From: Maribellus maritimus
GTDB lineage: Bacteria > Bacteroidota > Bacteroidia > Bacteroidales > Prolixibacteraceae
Assembly (NCBI RefSeq): GCF_022267315.1
Contig: NZ_JAIKLE010000012.1
Location: 112,861 to 176,860 of the forward strand
Length of the DNA: 64,000 nt
Direction of reading: 5' to 3'
Below, in pieces: positions 7,016 to 15,517 of this stretch (position 1 is its first letter; each line of letters opens with the position of its first letter). Below the pieces are notes generated by a model that made no database searches, was not told the DNA's origin, and was given only the letters and a program-made list of their open reading frames with translations. The translations under genes were made by a program, and so were the position numbers.

Positions 7016-9499
7016 ATGAAAAGATTTTTTTTAATAGACTTAATCCTGTTTATTGGAGTAATCAATATCTCAGCTCAACAAGATTGGAAAAGAAATAGCG
7101 TCAAAGTTTTACCTCCCGTGTGTTATGCATCTGGAAAAATCGAAAAAGCTGCTATTCCTCCATCAAATGGCTTGTTAAACAGCTTAAAATCGGGAGAAAA
7201 AAAATCTGAAATTATAGTTAACTACCGGCTTTTCCCGCAAAACGCAAAAGATGCCTTTGAATATGCTGTTAGTTTGTGGGAGGGTATTATCGAATCACCT
7301 GTCCCCATTTATATCCAGGCAACCTGGTCATCACTGGGCACAAATGTACTGGGCAGCTGTGGCCCATCGGAATATTATCAAAACTTTGAACACACTCCTC
7401 ACCAAAACCGGTTTTATCCAGTTGCTGTTGTAGAAAAAATTACAAAAACTGAAATTACAGGCTCTGAAAATCCAGACATGATCGCTGAATTTAACAAATC
7501 AATAGACTGGTATTTTGGAACAGACTTAAATACTCCTGATTCACTATACGACTTTGTTACTGTCGTAATGCATGAATTGGCACACGGGCTTGGATTTACA
7601 GGTTTCTTTTTTGTAAGTGGCAACGAAGGTGCTTATGGTTATAATGATTTTGGCGATGCCGCAGCTTTTGATTTGCTGGTAATAAAAAATACGGGAGAAC
7701 AGCTAACGGATACATCCTATTACCCCAATCAATCAACAAAATTAAAAGATGCGCTTACATCATCAAGTTTGTATGCAAACAGTCCGGTAGCAATAGCTGA
7801 TGGGAACGGATTCCATCCACGGCTTTATGCCCCTTCTGAATGGAACGATGGCTCAAGTATCTATCACTTAAATGACGCACACTACCCGTCAAACAATCCC
7901 AATTCACTTATGACTCACGCCATTGGAAAGGCAGAGGCCATTCACGATCCCGGTCCATTAACAAAAGGAATAATGGCCGATATTGGCTGGAAACATATGT
8001 ATCTCGACTTTGAACCTTTGAAAGACATAGAGGAAGCCAACCCCCTCATTTTTAATGTTACTATTGAAAGCGATTATCAAATAGATACAACATCTCTTAT
8101 GATTATCTATTCAACTGATTCCTTTCAATCTCAAATTGACTCTGCTTCTTTATTCCCGACAGAAACAACAGGGCTATTCTCAACTGAGATAACTCCAGGC
8201 AACCAAACAGATATTATTCAATATTATATAAATGCCGGCGATATAAAAAACCGAACATTCCGCTTACCAACAGAAGCTCCCAACATCTTTTATGAAATTA
8301 AAATTGGACCTGATACTGAGAGTCCGGTAATAGAACATGAACCGATTGCTTATTATTTGCCTGGTAATGAAAATTTAGAAATTTCAGCAGAGGTAAATGA
8401 TAATTTAGGAATCGACACTGTTTATGTCGGTTACGATATCAATGGTGTAAATCAAGGATTTTTTGGGTTAGAACGGGAAAATGAAACCACATTTTCCGGG
8501 TATTTCAACTTTGATCGAAATCTTCTAAATGATGGAGATATTGTTCATTACCAAATTTTTGCTGAAGACAGTTCAAGTGCAAAAAATATTGCAGTCTCCC
8601 CGGAAGACAGTGCCTTCTCTTTCCGAATTGAAGAAATTTACTACCCCGTTGTCAACTATGTGAATAATTTTAACAACCTGACATCCGATTTTATTATTTC
8701 TGACTTTGACATTTATACGGAAGATGGCTTTGAAAATGGTGCGCTCCACAGTCCACACCCCTATCCGAGCCCGAATGACAATAACAAGGAATTAAACTTC
8801 TCGACCATTCTAAAACACCCAATTATTATTCAGGAAAATGGATCGATGACATTTGACGAAATAGTGCTGATTGAGCCTGGTGAAAACAATACAAATTTTG
8901 GCGATACGGAATTTTGGGATTATGTGGTTGTTGAAGGAAGTAAAGATTTAGGAAAAAACTGGCTACCACTATCCGATGGTTATGATTCAAGAAAAAGTAC
9001 CATCTGGCTTACAACCTACAATGAAGATATAACCGACCAGGTTTCGAATGCTGTTGGTGAACCCGATTTATATATCTCCAACGGTATAAATCTGCTCGAA
9101 AACGGAAACTTCATGGCGGGAGATACAATTTTAATACGGTTCCGTTTGTACTCCGACCCATTCGCCCACGGATGGGGTTGGGCAATTGATAACCTGAGGA
9201 TTCAACAACCCGTTTCTTCTCCGTTAACTGAACTTTCACCCGGTAACATTTCTATTTTCCCCAATCCAGCCGAAAGCCAGGTGAACTTAACCTTTGAAAT
9301 CTCAAATAATAAAATTAACGATATACAAATTGTATTTTACAATACATTTGGACAAAATGTAAAGTCAATTCAATTTGAAAATAATTACGGGACTACCACA
9401 AAAACAATCAATATAAGTGGATTCACTAAAGGGATGTATCTGGTAAATATTCTGGAAAACGGACAAAAAGTAACTTCGAGGAAACTGATAAAAAGATAA
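7016..9499 (+). CDS. Secreted zinc metalloprotease with T9SS C-terminal sorting domain (paralogue 2)
   Basis: An 827-residue paralogue of the protein encoded at 4259, same domain order throughout. Signal peptide 1-21 (ends NISAQ); zinc motif HELAHGLGF (H186, E187, H190); GSSIYHLND and NSLMTHA follow about 90-115 residues later, then PGPLTKGIMADIGW. Ig-like regions occupy about 345-545, a WGWAIDN sandwich region about 560-735, and a T9SS type A tail starts at IFPNPAES near residue 748 and ends GQKVTSRKLIKR. Divergence between the paralogues is large, so the tandem duplication is old. The gene lies after the terminator of paralogue 1 and has its own leader; the near-promoter CATATTTG at about 6973-6980 is only a weak match. 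No terminator was found downstream. Confidence 0.8.
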   Translation: MKRFFLIDLILFIGVINISAQQDWKRNSVKVLPPVCYASGKIEKAAIPPSNGLLNSLKSGEKKSEIIVNYRLFPQNAKDAFEYAVSLWEGIIESPVPIYIQATWSSLGTNVLGSCGPSEYYQNFEHTPHQNRFYPVAVVEKITKTEITGSENPDMIAEFNKSIDWYFGTDLNTPDSLYDFVTVVMHELAHGLGFTGFFFVSGNEGAYGYNDFGDAAAFDLLVIKNTGEQLTDTSYYPNQSTKLKDALTSSSLYANSPVAIADGNGFHPRLYAPSEWNDGSSIYHLNDAHYPSNNPNSLMTHAIGKAEAIHDPGPLTKGIMADIGWKHMYLDFEPLKDIEEANPLIFNVTIESDYQIDTTSLMIIYSTDSFQSQIDSASLFPTETTGLFSTEITPGNQTDIIQYYINAGDIKNRTFRLPTEAPNIFYEIKIGPDTESPVIEHEPIAYYLPGNENLEISAEVNDNLGIDTVYVGYDINGVNQGFFGLERENETTFSGYFNFDRNLLNDGDIVHYQIFAEDSSSAKNIAVSPEDSAFSFRIEEIYYPVVNYVNNFNNLTSDFIISDFDIYTEDGFENGALHSPHPYPSPNDNNKELNFSTILKHPIIIQENGSMTFDEIVLIEPGENNTNFGDTEFWDYVVVEGSKDLGKNWLPLSDGYDSRKSTIWLTTYNEDITDQVSNAVGEPDLYISNGINLLENGNFMAGDTILIRFRLYSDPFAHGWGWAIDNLRIQQPVSSPLTELSPGNISIFPNPAESQVNLTFEISNNKINDIQIVFYNTFGQNVKSIQFENNYGTTTKTINISGFTKGMYLVNILENGQKVTSRKLIKR

Positions 9500-9555
9500 A
9501 TTTAACGTTAAAACTCGATTTCAAATTCAGATAAAATTTATTCAAAAACAATTTA

Positions 9556-9588
9556 TTGTTTCATTTTTAAAATATATACCTATCTTTG
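9556..9588 (+). promoter_or_regulatory. Promoter of the aromatic amino acid operon
   Basis: TTG at 9556-9558 and TATCTTTG at 9581-9588 are separated by 22 bases, the spacing expected for the Bacteroidota -33/-7 pair. Transcription would start near 9595, about 13 bases before the leader peptide ATG. Confidence 0.7.
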
Positions 9589-9607
9589 TTTCCACATTAT
9601 AAGAAAA

Positions 9608-9682
9608 ATGAATATAACAATTAGCAATACCTATTTTTACTATTACTTTTATTTTGGTTCTAAAATCGGGATCAGGAAGTAA
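9608..9682 (+). CDS. Tyr/Phe-rich leader peptide of an attenuator
   Basis: A 24-codon frame with start ATG 9608 and stop TAA 9680-9682. After MNITISNT it encodes eight consecutive aromatic residues, YFYYYFYF (codons 9 to 16, bases 9632-9655), then GSKIGIRK. It lies between a good promoter and an intrinsic terminator upstream of tyrA and the DAHP synthase gene. This is the textbook form of a leader peptide that senses charged tRNA-Tyr and tRNA-Phe: ribosome stalling at the aromatic run changes RNA folding and stops termination. The heptamer CAATACC (9625-9631) just before the run can pair with GGTATTG (9683-9689) just after the stop, a plausible 1:2 hairpin. A clear antiterminator hairpin was not resolved by eye. 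Confidence 0.85.
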   Translation: MNITISNTYFYYYFYFGSKIGIRK

Positions 9683-9713
9683 GGTATTGTTTAATGTGAA
9701 GATATGTTACAGA

Positions 9714-9747
9714 AAGGTCTCGAAAATTCGAGGCCTTTTCTTTTTTT
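9714..9747 (+). terminator. Attenuator terminator before tyrA
   Basis: The arms AAGGTCTCGA and TCGAGGCCTT form a stem of about ten pairs (one G-T) with a 4-base loop, followed by a T-rich tract TTTTCTTTTTTT. It lies 31 bases after the leader peptide stop and 15 bases before the tyrA start, where it would terminate the leader transcript when aromatic amino acids are plentiful. Confidence 0.85.
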
Positions 9748-9762
9748 ATAAACATTAAAAAA

Positions 9763-10659
9763 ATGAAAATAACATTTATTGGGCTTGGTTTAATCGGTGG
9801 TTCGTTAGCTAAAGATCTAAGAAAAAAGAAATTTGCCACAGAACTGATTGGTATTGAAAATAACCAGAAGAATGCTAAAAAAGCAGTTGAGATTGGTCTG
9901 GTTGACCGGACTGAAACACTTGTAAAAGGAATTGAAGGTGCCGACCTCGTAATAATTGCAATTCCTGTTGATAAGGAACTTGAAGTACTACCTGAAGTTC
10001 TGGATAAAATCTCAGCCAACACAACGGTAATCGACATGGGATCTACAAAAAAAGTGATTACTGATAAGGTTGCAAACCATCCCAACAGAAAAAATTTTGT
10101 TGCGGCTCACCCCATGTCCGGAACAGAAAATTCAGGACCTACCGCTGCCATAGATAATCTTTTTCGAGGAAAAATTACTATCCTTTGCGACCAGGAAGAT
10201 TCAGGTCCCCAGCACGTTGCGCTTGCTGAAAAAATGTTTCAAGCGCTTGGAATGGATGTTGCCTATATGTCATCTGACGAACAAGACCACAGCACGGCTT
10301 TTGTTTCACATCTTCCGCACGCCGCAGCTTATGCTCTTGCAAATGCTGTTCAGGCAAAAGAAGACAGAAGTATAATTTTTGATTTGGCGAGTGGAGGTTT
10401 TCGGTCAACCGTCCGTTTAGCAAAAAGTTCACATAGTATGTGGCATCCTATATTTCAACAAAACTGCAAGTATGTTGTTGAATCGCTGGATGTCTATATC
10501 AAACATTTACAAGAACTTCGCGACAGTATGAAGGATAACGATTTTGACAAATTAAAAGACCTGATAATAAACGCTAACAAAATCAGAGGAATCCTTGATG
10601 GAGAAAATCCTCATTTTGTAAAGAATGAAGAAAAATTTACAAAACTTTATACAAAATAA
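9763..10659 (+). CDS. tyrA: Prephenate dehydrogenase
   Basis: A cytoplasmic enzyme of 298 residues that converts prephenate to 4-hydroxyphenylpyruvate with NAD(P)+, the committed step to tyrosine. The N-terminal Rossmann motif GLGLIGGS (7-14) binds the cofactor; AAHPMSGTE (114-122) holds the active-site His and substrate contacts, and SHLPHAAAYAL (about 186) and FRSTVRLA follow in the helical dimerisation domain. There is no fused chorismate mutase or ACT domain, as is usual in Bacteroidota, so feedback control must come from elsewhere; the upstream Tyr/Phe attenuator supplies transcriptional control. The stop is 2 bases from the start of the next gene, so the two are co-transcribed and probably coupled. 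Confidence 0.92.
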   Translation: MKITFIGLGLIGGSLAKDLRKKKFATELIGIENNQKNAKKAVEIGLVDRTETLVKGIEGADLVIIAIPVDKELEVLPEVLDKISANTTVIDMGSTKKVITDKVANHPNRKNFVAAHPMSGTENSGPTAAIDNLFRGKITILCDQEDSGPQHVALAEKMFQALGMDVAYMSSDEQDHSTAFVSHLPHAAAYALANAVQAKEDRSIIFDLASGGFRSTVRLAKSSHSMWHPIFQQNCKYVVESLDVYIKHLQELRDSMKDNDFDKLKDLIINANKIRGILDGENPHFVKNEEKFTKLYTK

Positions 10660-10661
10660 AA

Positions 10662-11753
10662 ATGACTTTAAAGCTTGAAATTAATCCAATAAAAGAGTGG
10701 TTACCACACATTGATAATCCTCTTTTAATTTCCGGACCTTGCAGTTTGGAAAGTGAAGAACAGGCGCTGGACACAGCAAAACTACTGGCTCAGGATAAAC
10801 GCGTATTTATTTACCGTGGAGGCGTATGGAAACCAAGAACAAGACCTGGTTCTTTCGAAGGAGTAGGTTCCGTTGGATTAAAATGGTTACAAACGGTAAA
10901 AAAAGAAACCGGATTACCTGTGGGAACCGAAGTAGCAAATGCCCAGCACACCGAGGAGGCGCTAAACGCAGGATTAGATGTATTGTGGATTGGAGCACGC
11001 TCAACTGCCAGCCCGTTTGTGGTGCAGGAAATTGCCGACGTTGTAAAAGGAACAGATGCTGTGATTATGATCAAAAACCCGGTAAATCCGGATGTACAGC
11101 TCTGGATGGGTGCTGTTGAACGGATAAATCAGGCAGGGATAAAAAATATCGTTGCCATTCACCGCGGTTTTACTCCTTTCAGAGAAACAAAATACCGCAA
11201 CTACCCCAACTGGAAAACAGTTATCGAACTCAAACGAATTCTTCCCAATCTGCCAATTATTTGCGACCCCAGCCATATTGCCGGAAAACGCGAATATTTA
11301 TACGAAATTTCACAAAAAGCATTTGATATGGGAATGGAGGGACTGATGCTGGAATCGCACCGGGATCCTTCGTGTGCCATGAGCGATGCCGCTCAACAAC
11401 TTACTCCGGATGACCTCGGAAAATTACTGGATAAACTGGTTATCCGTCACGAAAATGCAAATAACCCTAATTTTGAAAGCCAATTGGATGTTCTGCGTAA
11501 TCGCATTGATGCACTCGACTCTGAACTTCTTGAAATTCTTGCATCAAGGGTTGCCATTGTAAAACAAATCGGGCAGTACAAAAGAGAAAACAACGTTACT
11601 GCACTGCAGATGAATCGCTGGACTCAGTTGATGGATAACAGGGTAAACCTGGGAAAGCGCCTGGATATCAACGAAACATTTGTAAAAATACTTTTTCAGC
11701 TCATCCACGAAGACTCCGTAAGAATGCAGACTGAAATTATGGATGAAGAATAA
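10662..11753 (+). CDS. Bifunctional DAHP synthase / chorismate mutase
   Basis: A 363-residue fusion. Residues about 1-262 form a class I-beta 3-deoxy-D-arabino-heptulosonate-7-phosphate synthase, the entry step of the shikimate pathway, with ISGPCSLES (23-31), the KPRTRPGSFEG phosphoenolpyruvate loop, AIHRGFTPF and ICDPSHIAG. Residues about 275-360 form an AroQ-type chorismate mutase (DVLRNRIDALDSELLEILASR, then VKQIGQYKRE), which makes prephenate for the tyrA product encoded just upstream. In related fusions the mutase domain also mediates feedback inhibition of the synthase by prephenate or chorismate; that is family knowledge. The gene ends the attenuator-controlled operon and is followed by a strong terminator. 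Confidence 0.92.
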   Translation: MTLKLEINPIKEWLPHIDNPLLISGPCSLESEEQALDTAKLLAQDKRVFIYRGGVWKPRTRPGSFEGVGSVGLKWLQTVKKETGLPVGTEVANAQHTEEALNAGLDVLWIGARSTASPFVVQEIADVVKGTDAVIMIKNPVNPDVQLWMGAVERINQAGIKNIVAIHRGFTPFRETKYRNYPNWKTVIELKRILPNLPIICDPSHIAGKREYLYEISQKAFDMGMEGLMLESHRDPSCAMSDAAQQLTPDDLGKLLDKLVIRHENANNPNFESQLDVLRNRIDALDSELLEILASRVAIVKQIGQYKRENNVTALQMNRWTQLMDNRVNLGKRLDINETFVKILFQLIHEDSVRMQTEIMDEE

Positions 11754-11773
11754 GCGCATTAAATATCACCGAT

Positions 11774-11804
11774 AACCCCGGGGAAAATTTTCCGGGGTTT
11801 TTAT
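11774..11804. terminator. Bidirectional terminator between the aromatic operon and the aldehyde dehydrogenase gene
   Basis: Long inverted repeat: AACCCCGG and CCGGGGTT around an AT-rich GGAAAATTTT centre, with a T run on the right. It overlaps the stop of the convergent aldehyde dehydrogenase gene at 11801. Confidence 0.8.
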
Positions 11805-13174
11805 TTGAATAATAATCTCAGAACCTTAAAAACCCACTTTTTATACGGAGGATATCGCAGAGGCAAATCAATTTTCGAAGATGTTTTCATGACTGAACGT
11901 TCATGCGAAAAAACATCAAAACTGTGCTTACCGTGATATGAACCCATTCCGCTATCGCCAACCCCGCCAAAAGGCAATAAAGGATTTGTAAAATGGAGAA
12001 CAACATCATTTATCATCGCATCTCCCGAAGTAGTTCTATTCAAAAATTCTTTTTGCTTTTTTCGGCTTTCAGAAAAATAATACGTTGCCAGTGATTTCTC
12101 TTCTTTTTTCAGGAAAGAAAATACATCATCCATACGTTGAAAACTTAACACGGGCAAAACCGGACCAAAAATCTCATCTTTCATTACCGGTGAGTCCGGT
12201 AAAACATCAGTTAAAATTGTTGGTGAAAAATAATTTGTTTTTTCATCGTAATCACCGCCGTAATAGACAGTAGAACCTTTCAATAATTCTAATATCCGCC
12301 GTACAGCAGAAGAATTAACGATTCTTGTGAAATCACCATTTTCTTTAGGAGCTTCTGAATACATTGATTTGATTGCCGCTACCATCAATTCCAAAAATCT
12401 ATTTTTTACTGATTCATGTACAAATAAATAATCGGGTGCTACGCATGATTGTCCGCCGTTTAACAATTTCCCCCAAACAATACGTCGGGCTGCAATTTTA
12501 AGATTTGCATCTTTATCTACAATCACAGGATTTTTTCCGCCCAGTTCGAGTACAACCGGTGTGATGTATTTTGCAGCTGCCTGTAAAACAATTTTTCCAA
12601 CACGCGAACTTCCGGTAAAGAAAATTTTATCCCAACGATAAGAGAGCAGTTCCTGGCTTATTAATGCATCACCTTTTACAACGTAAACATACTGTTTGTC
12701 AAAAACTTCACTGATTATTTTTTCAATAGTATCCGTAACGCTTGTAACTGCCTCTGAAGGTTTTAGAACAGCAACATTCCCTGCTGACAAAGCTCCAACC
12801 AACGGAGCAATTGTTAGCATAAAAGGATAATTAAACGGACTGATAATCAACACTCTACCTAAAGGTTGTTTGTGAACAAAACTCTTCGAAGGAAACGCAT
12901 GCAAAGGAGTCCCGGCTCTTTTTGGTCTGGCCCATTTTTTTAAATGCTTTATGTGCTGTGTTAGTTCATTTTGCACCAAGCCAATCTCGGAACTTATTAC
13001 TTCAAATCCACCTTTCCCCAGATCTTTTCGAAAACCTGTAATTAATTCCTCCTCGTACTTTTTTATCGCCGATTTTAATTCCTTTAACTTTTTAATCCGA
13101 AAATTAACGTCAAGGGTAATGTTTGAATAAAAAAAATCATCTTGCGCCTGAATTATCTGTTTCAGATTTTTCAT
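11801..13174 (-). CDS. Aldehyde dehydrogenase (class 3-like)
   Basis: A 457-residue NAD(P)-dependent enzyme that oxidises aldehydes to carboxylates. With the start used here, the Rossmann loop FTGSSRVG lies at 186-193, the general base in LELGGKNP is E210 and the catalytic cysteine in GGQSCVAPDY is C244. The short length and lack of the N-terminal ALDH extension fit the class 3/YwdH-type group, which often acts on long-chain or aromatic aldehydes; substrate is open. I start at the ATG 13174, which overlaps the rnpA stop as ATGA and has GGAG five to eight bases upstream. An in-frame start at 13201 would overlap rnpA by 31 bases. The translational coupling to rnpA is unusual for the pair. Confidence 0.88.
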   Translation of the reverse strand: MKNLKQIIQAQDDFFYSNITLDVNFRIKKLKELKSAIKKYEEELITGFRKDLGKGGFEVISSEIGLVQNELTQHIKHLKKWARPKRAGTPLHAFPSKSFVHKQPLGRVLIISPFNYPFMLTIAPLVGALSAGNVAVLKPSEAVTSVTDTIEKIISEVFDKQYVYVVKGDALISQELLSYRWDKIFFTGSSRVGKIVLQAAAKYITPVVLELGGKNPVIVDKDANLKIAARRIVWGKLLNGGQSCVAPDYLFVHESVKNRFLELMVAAIKSMYSEAPKENGDFTRIVNSSAVRRILELLKGSTVYYGGDYDEKTNYFSPTILTDVLPDSPVMKDEIFGPVLPVLSFQRMDDVFSFLKKEEKSLATYYFSESRKKQKEFLNRTTSGDAMINDVVLHFTNPLLPFGGVGDSGMGSYHGKHSFDVFSHERSVMKTSSKIDLPLRYPPYKKWVFKVLRLLFK

Positions 13175-13590
13175 TTCTCCGGCATGTGGATTTTCGAGCA
13201 TTTGGTCAGCGATTTTATCATCGATTGTTCAATAGTATTGTAATCCAGAATTTTTTTCCCAATAAAAATAACAAAAATTGCCAATTGTTTTTCTGCCTCT
13301 TTTTCTGTCAATAAATGTTTATTCAAACGATACGCTTCCCGCATTCTCCTTTTTAACAGATTTCTTTGCACAGCTTTTTTGAAATTTTTCTTACTAACGG
13401 AAAAACCGATTTGAACCTTATTTTTAACTGGCAATTCGCAAGGCAGATAAATTACTTTTAACGGAAAAGATATAAATGATACTCCTTCAGAAAAAAGTTG
13501 GTCGATCATCTTCTTGCTGCAAAGCTTCTCCTTCTTTTTAAAGGTGTAGCTGCCACTATGCATTTCAAACTTTTGCGGAGATTTTTCCAT
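13171..13590 (-). CDS. rnpA: Ribonuclease P protein component
   Basis: A small basic protein that binds the RNase P RNA and helps it cleave 5' leaders of pre-tRNAs. The conserved elements are present: TFKKKEKLCSKKMIDQLF near the N-terminus, IGFSVSKKNFKKAVQRN and the RNR-type motif RNLLKRRMREAYR. The frame is 139 residues from ATG 13590, but the family usually starts close to TFKKxExL, so ATG 13563 (giving MHSGSYTFKKKEK) is also credible. A strong terminator lies only about ten bases before ATG 13590. The gene sits after hemD and DUF4271, a common Bacteroidota order, not beside rpmH as in many other phyla. Confidence 0.9.
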   Translation of the reverse strand: MEKSPQKFEMHSGSYTFKKKEKLCSKKMIDQLFSEGVSFISFPLKVIYLPCELPVKNKVQIGFSVSKKNFKKAVQRNLLKRRMREAYRLNKHLLTEKEAEKQLAIFVIFIGKKILDYNTIEQSMIKSLTKCSKIHMPEK

Positions 13591-13595
13591 TGTAA

Positions 13596-13630
13596 AGTAA
13601 AAAGGCTATCCATAAAAAAGGACAGCCTTT
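13596..13630 (-). terminator. Rho-independent terminator between hemD and rnpA
   Basis: On the reverse strand the arms AAAGGCTGTCC and GGATAGCCTTT (one G-T pair) enclose a T-rich loop and are followed by a T run ending a few bases before the rnpA start. It would end the DUF4271-hemD transcript and possibly reduce read-through into rnpA. Confidence 0.8.
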
Positions 13631-13657
13631 AAAATTATATATTTTTCTTGTTAGCCG

Positions 13658-14401
13658 CTATTTATTATTCTTTTTAATGTACTGCTCCAGTGCCATTGTC
13701 ATTGAGGGCGCCTGTGCTGTTGGCGCTTCAATATCCAAACGTAAACCGGCTTCGCGCACTGCCTGTGCTGTTGTTGGCCCAAAACAGGCAATCCGGGTAT
13801 CGTTTTGTTTAAAATCCGGAAAATTCTGAAAAAGTGATTTTATTCCTGAAGGACTAAAAAATACAAGGACATCGTAATTTACGTCAGCCAAATCTGACAA
13901 ATCGCTACTTACAGTACGATATAAAATCGCCTTTGTATATTTATACCCCTCTTTATCCAAAAGTTCCGGTATTTCCTGTTTATGAATATCAGAAAGCGGG
14001 ACAAGGAATTTCTCGTCTTTATGTTTTTTCATCACATTTACCAAATCGGAAAACCGGCCGTCGGCATAAAATATTTTTCTTTTTCGGTATACAATATATT
14101 TCTGAAGATAAAATGCAGTAGCCTCAGAAATACAAAAATACTTCATCGAATCGGGTACAGTCAATCTCAATTCCTGGCTTATCCTGAAAAAGTGATCGAT
14201 GGCTGTACGACTGGTAAAAATTACTCCTGTGTGCGACAAAATCTGAGTCCGGGTTTGCCGGAATTCTTTTGCCGATACACCTTCCACCTGAATAAACGGG
14301 CGAAAGTCGATTTTAACACTATTTTTTTCAGCCAACTCAAAATACGGTGATTTTGTTGTGCTTGGCTCCGGTTGTGAAACTAATATGCTCCTGACTTTCA
14401 A
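13658..14401 (-). CDS. hemD: Uroporphyrinogen-III synthase
   Basis: This cytoplasmic enzyme closes and inverts the D ring of hydroxymethylbilane in tetrapyrrole (haem/sirohaem) synthesis. Residues near the start, ILVSQPEP and KSPYFELAEK, then IDFRPFIQVEGVSAKEFR, VIFTSRTAIDHFF and the late SPSGIKSLFQ and IACFGPTTAQAV, match the Bacteroidota HemD pattern of about 250 residues. There is no ATG: the frame can start at TTG 14446, overlapping the upstream gene by 11 bases, or at TTG 14401, which gives MKVRSILVSQP as in family members; I use the latter. It is co-directional with the DUF4271 gene and ends before a terminator. Confidence 0.85.
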   Translation of the reverse strand: MKVRSILVSQPEPSTTKSPYFELAEKNSVKIDFRPFIQVEGVSAKEFRQTRTQILSHTGVIFTSRTAIDHFFRISQELRLTVPDSMKYFCISEATAFYLQKYIVYRKRKIFYADGRFSDLVNVMKKHKDEKFLVPLSDIHKQEIPELLDKEGYKYTKAILYRTVSSDLSDLADVNYDVLVFFSPSGIKSLFQNFPDFKQNDTRIACFGPTTAQAVREAGLRLDIEAPTAQAPSMTMALEQYIKKNNK

Positions 14402-14435
14402 AATTTTGATGCTTTTAATGAAACTTATCCCCTTC

Positions 14436-15398
14436 TTACATGACAACTATTTTATAAATTAAAAGCAAGGGTAAAAATTCAAGGGAACAAAGGTACAAAA
14501 AGAGATAAAATATAGAAAACTGTTTTTTTAATAAAATTGAAATCCCTCTTCCCAACAACAAAAAATAAAAAACAACTAAAATCACGCATCCGGTAAATAT
14601 CAGAAAACCAATGCTTTCAAAAGGAATGAAAGAAATCAAAACCACGATTGGAAATAAAATCAAACCTGCAACCCTGTTAAAATTATCATGATTAAACAGG
14701 TATTCACCTGTTTCTTCCCAGCCTTCAATAACCGTCCCTACGGCGCGATAAATCATCTTTTTGGCGACAAAATAAATGAGAACACTTCCAAAAAGCAAAA
14801 GAAACAAAATCCAGCTCCCAAAAGGAGATTTAAAGTTAAAATAGCTAACAAGCTGAAATAGAAAAACAGAAAAGGTTAAATAAAAAAATATTTCCAGCCG
14901 GACAGCTCCACTTGAAATGGAGTAATTTTTTTCTTCTATCATTCGAAATGAGCTGGAATAATTTACAACCGACTGAAACAAATAGTCGATATATTTCGAA
15001 AAAGAAAATCTAACCGAAGCAAACAAAACAAAAGTCGCTATTAAAACAAAAGTCAACCAATCCGTATTATAGGCATTTCTTTCACGAACGGGCAATCCGA
15101 TTCCTTGTTCGGGAGCAACTTCAGATGTTGTTAAATTTACCTCCGTTTTTGGCTCCATATAACGCTTCCCGTTTACAACCAACCTGTTTTCTCTTTGGCG
15201 TTGCCAATACCTTATTTGCGCCAAAGTTGATTTTTCTGTTTTCGGAATTGTATCTGTTGTGGTTTTTGAAAGGGTGTCGCTTTCCTGAAAATTGGCGTTA
15301 ATAAAATAAATCTCCCTAAAGTGTATCTCTCCCTTTTCAACATTATTATGCGTTGAATAAGGTGTTGTAAAGATATTATGCGGGTATTTAAAACTCAA
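14436..15398 (-). CDS. DUF4271 integral membrane protein
   Basis: A 320-residue protein of unknown function. The N-terminal ~120 residues are hydrophilic (with ENRLVVNGKRYMEPK), then a membrane part with about seven or eight predicted helices begins at TDWLTFVLIATFVLFA. This family is found in Bacteroidota immediately upstream of hemD, as here, and is otherwise undescribed; a role in haem metabolism or envelope biology is only a guess by association. The gene overlaps the longest hemD frame by 11 bases. No promoter with an exact TAnnTTTG was seen upstream; the intergenic region is shared with the divergent dus-type gene. Confidence 0.75.
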   Translation of the reverse strand: MSFKYPHNIFTTPYSTHNNVEKGEIHFREIYFINANFQESDTLSKTTTDTIPKTEKSTLAQIRYWQRQRENRLVVNGKRYMEPKTEVNLTTSEVAPEQGIGLPVRERNAYNTDWLTFVLIATFVLFASVRFSFSKYIDYLFQSVVNYSSSFRMIEEKNYSISSGAVRLEIFFYLTFSVFLFQLVSYFNFKSPFGSWILFLLLFGSVLIYFVAKKMIYRAVGTVIEGWEETGEYLFNHDNFNRVAGLILFPIVVLISFIPFESIGFLIFTGCVILVVFYFLLLGRGISILLKKQFSIFYLFLYLCSLEFLPLLLIYKIVVM

Positions 15399-15457
15399 CT
15401 TCTATTTTCAAAATAAACCAGCCACAAAGATATGAATACAAAAACGATTGTTAAGAT

Positions 15458-15487
15458 TTGTCTTCAACTTAAATTCAAATATTTTTG
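15458..15487 (+). promoter_or_regulatory. Promoter of the dus-type gene
   Basis: TTG at 15458-15460 and TATTTTTG at 15480-15487 are 19 bases apart and match the Bacteroidota -33/-7 pattern. The in-frame TTG codon at 15485 lies within the -7 box, so translation must begin downstream, at ATG 15518. Confidence 0.65.
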
Positions 15488-15517
15488 TTAATATTTAATT
15501 TAAACCAGGTTAATTTT

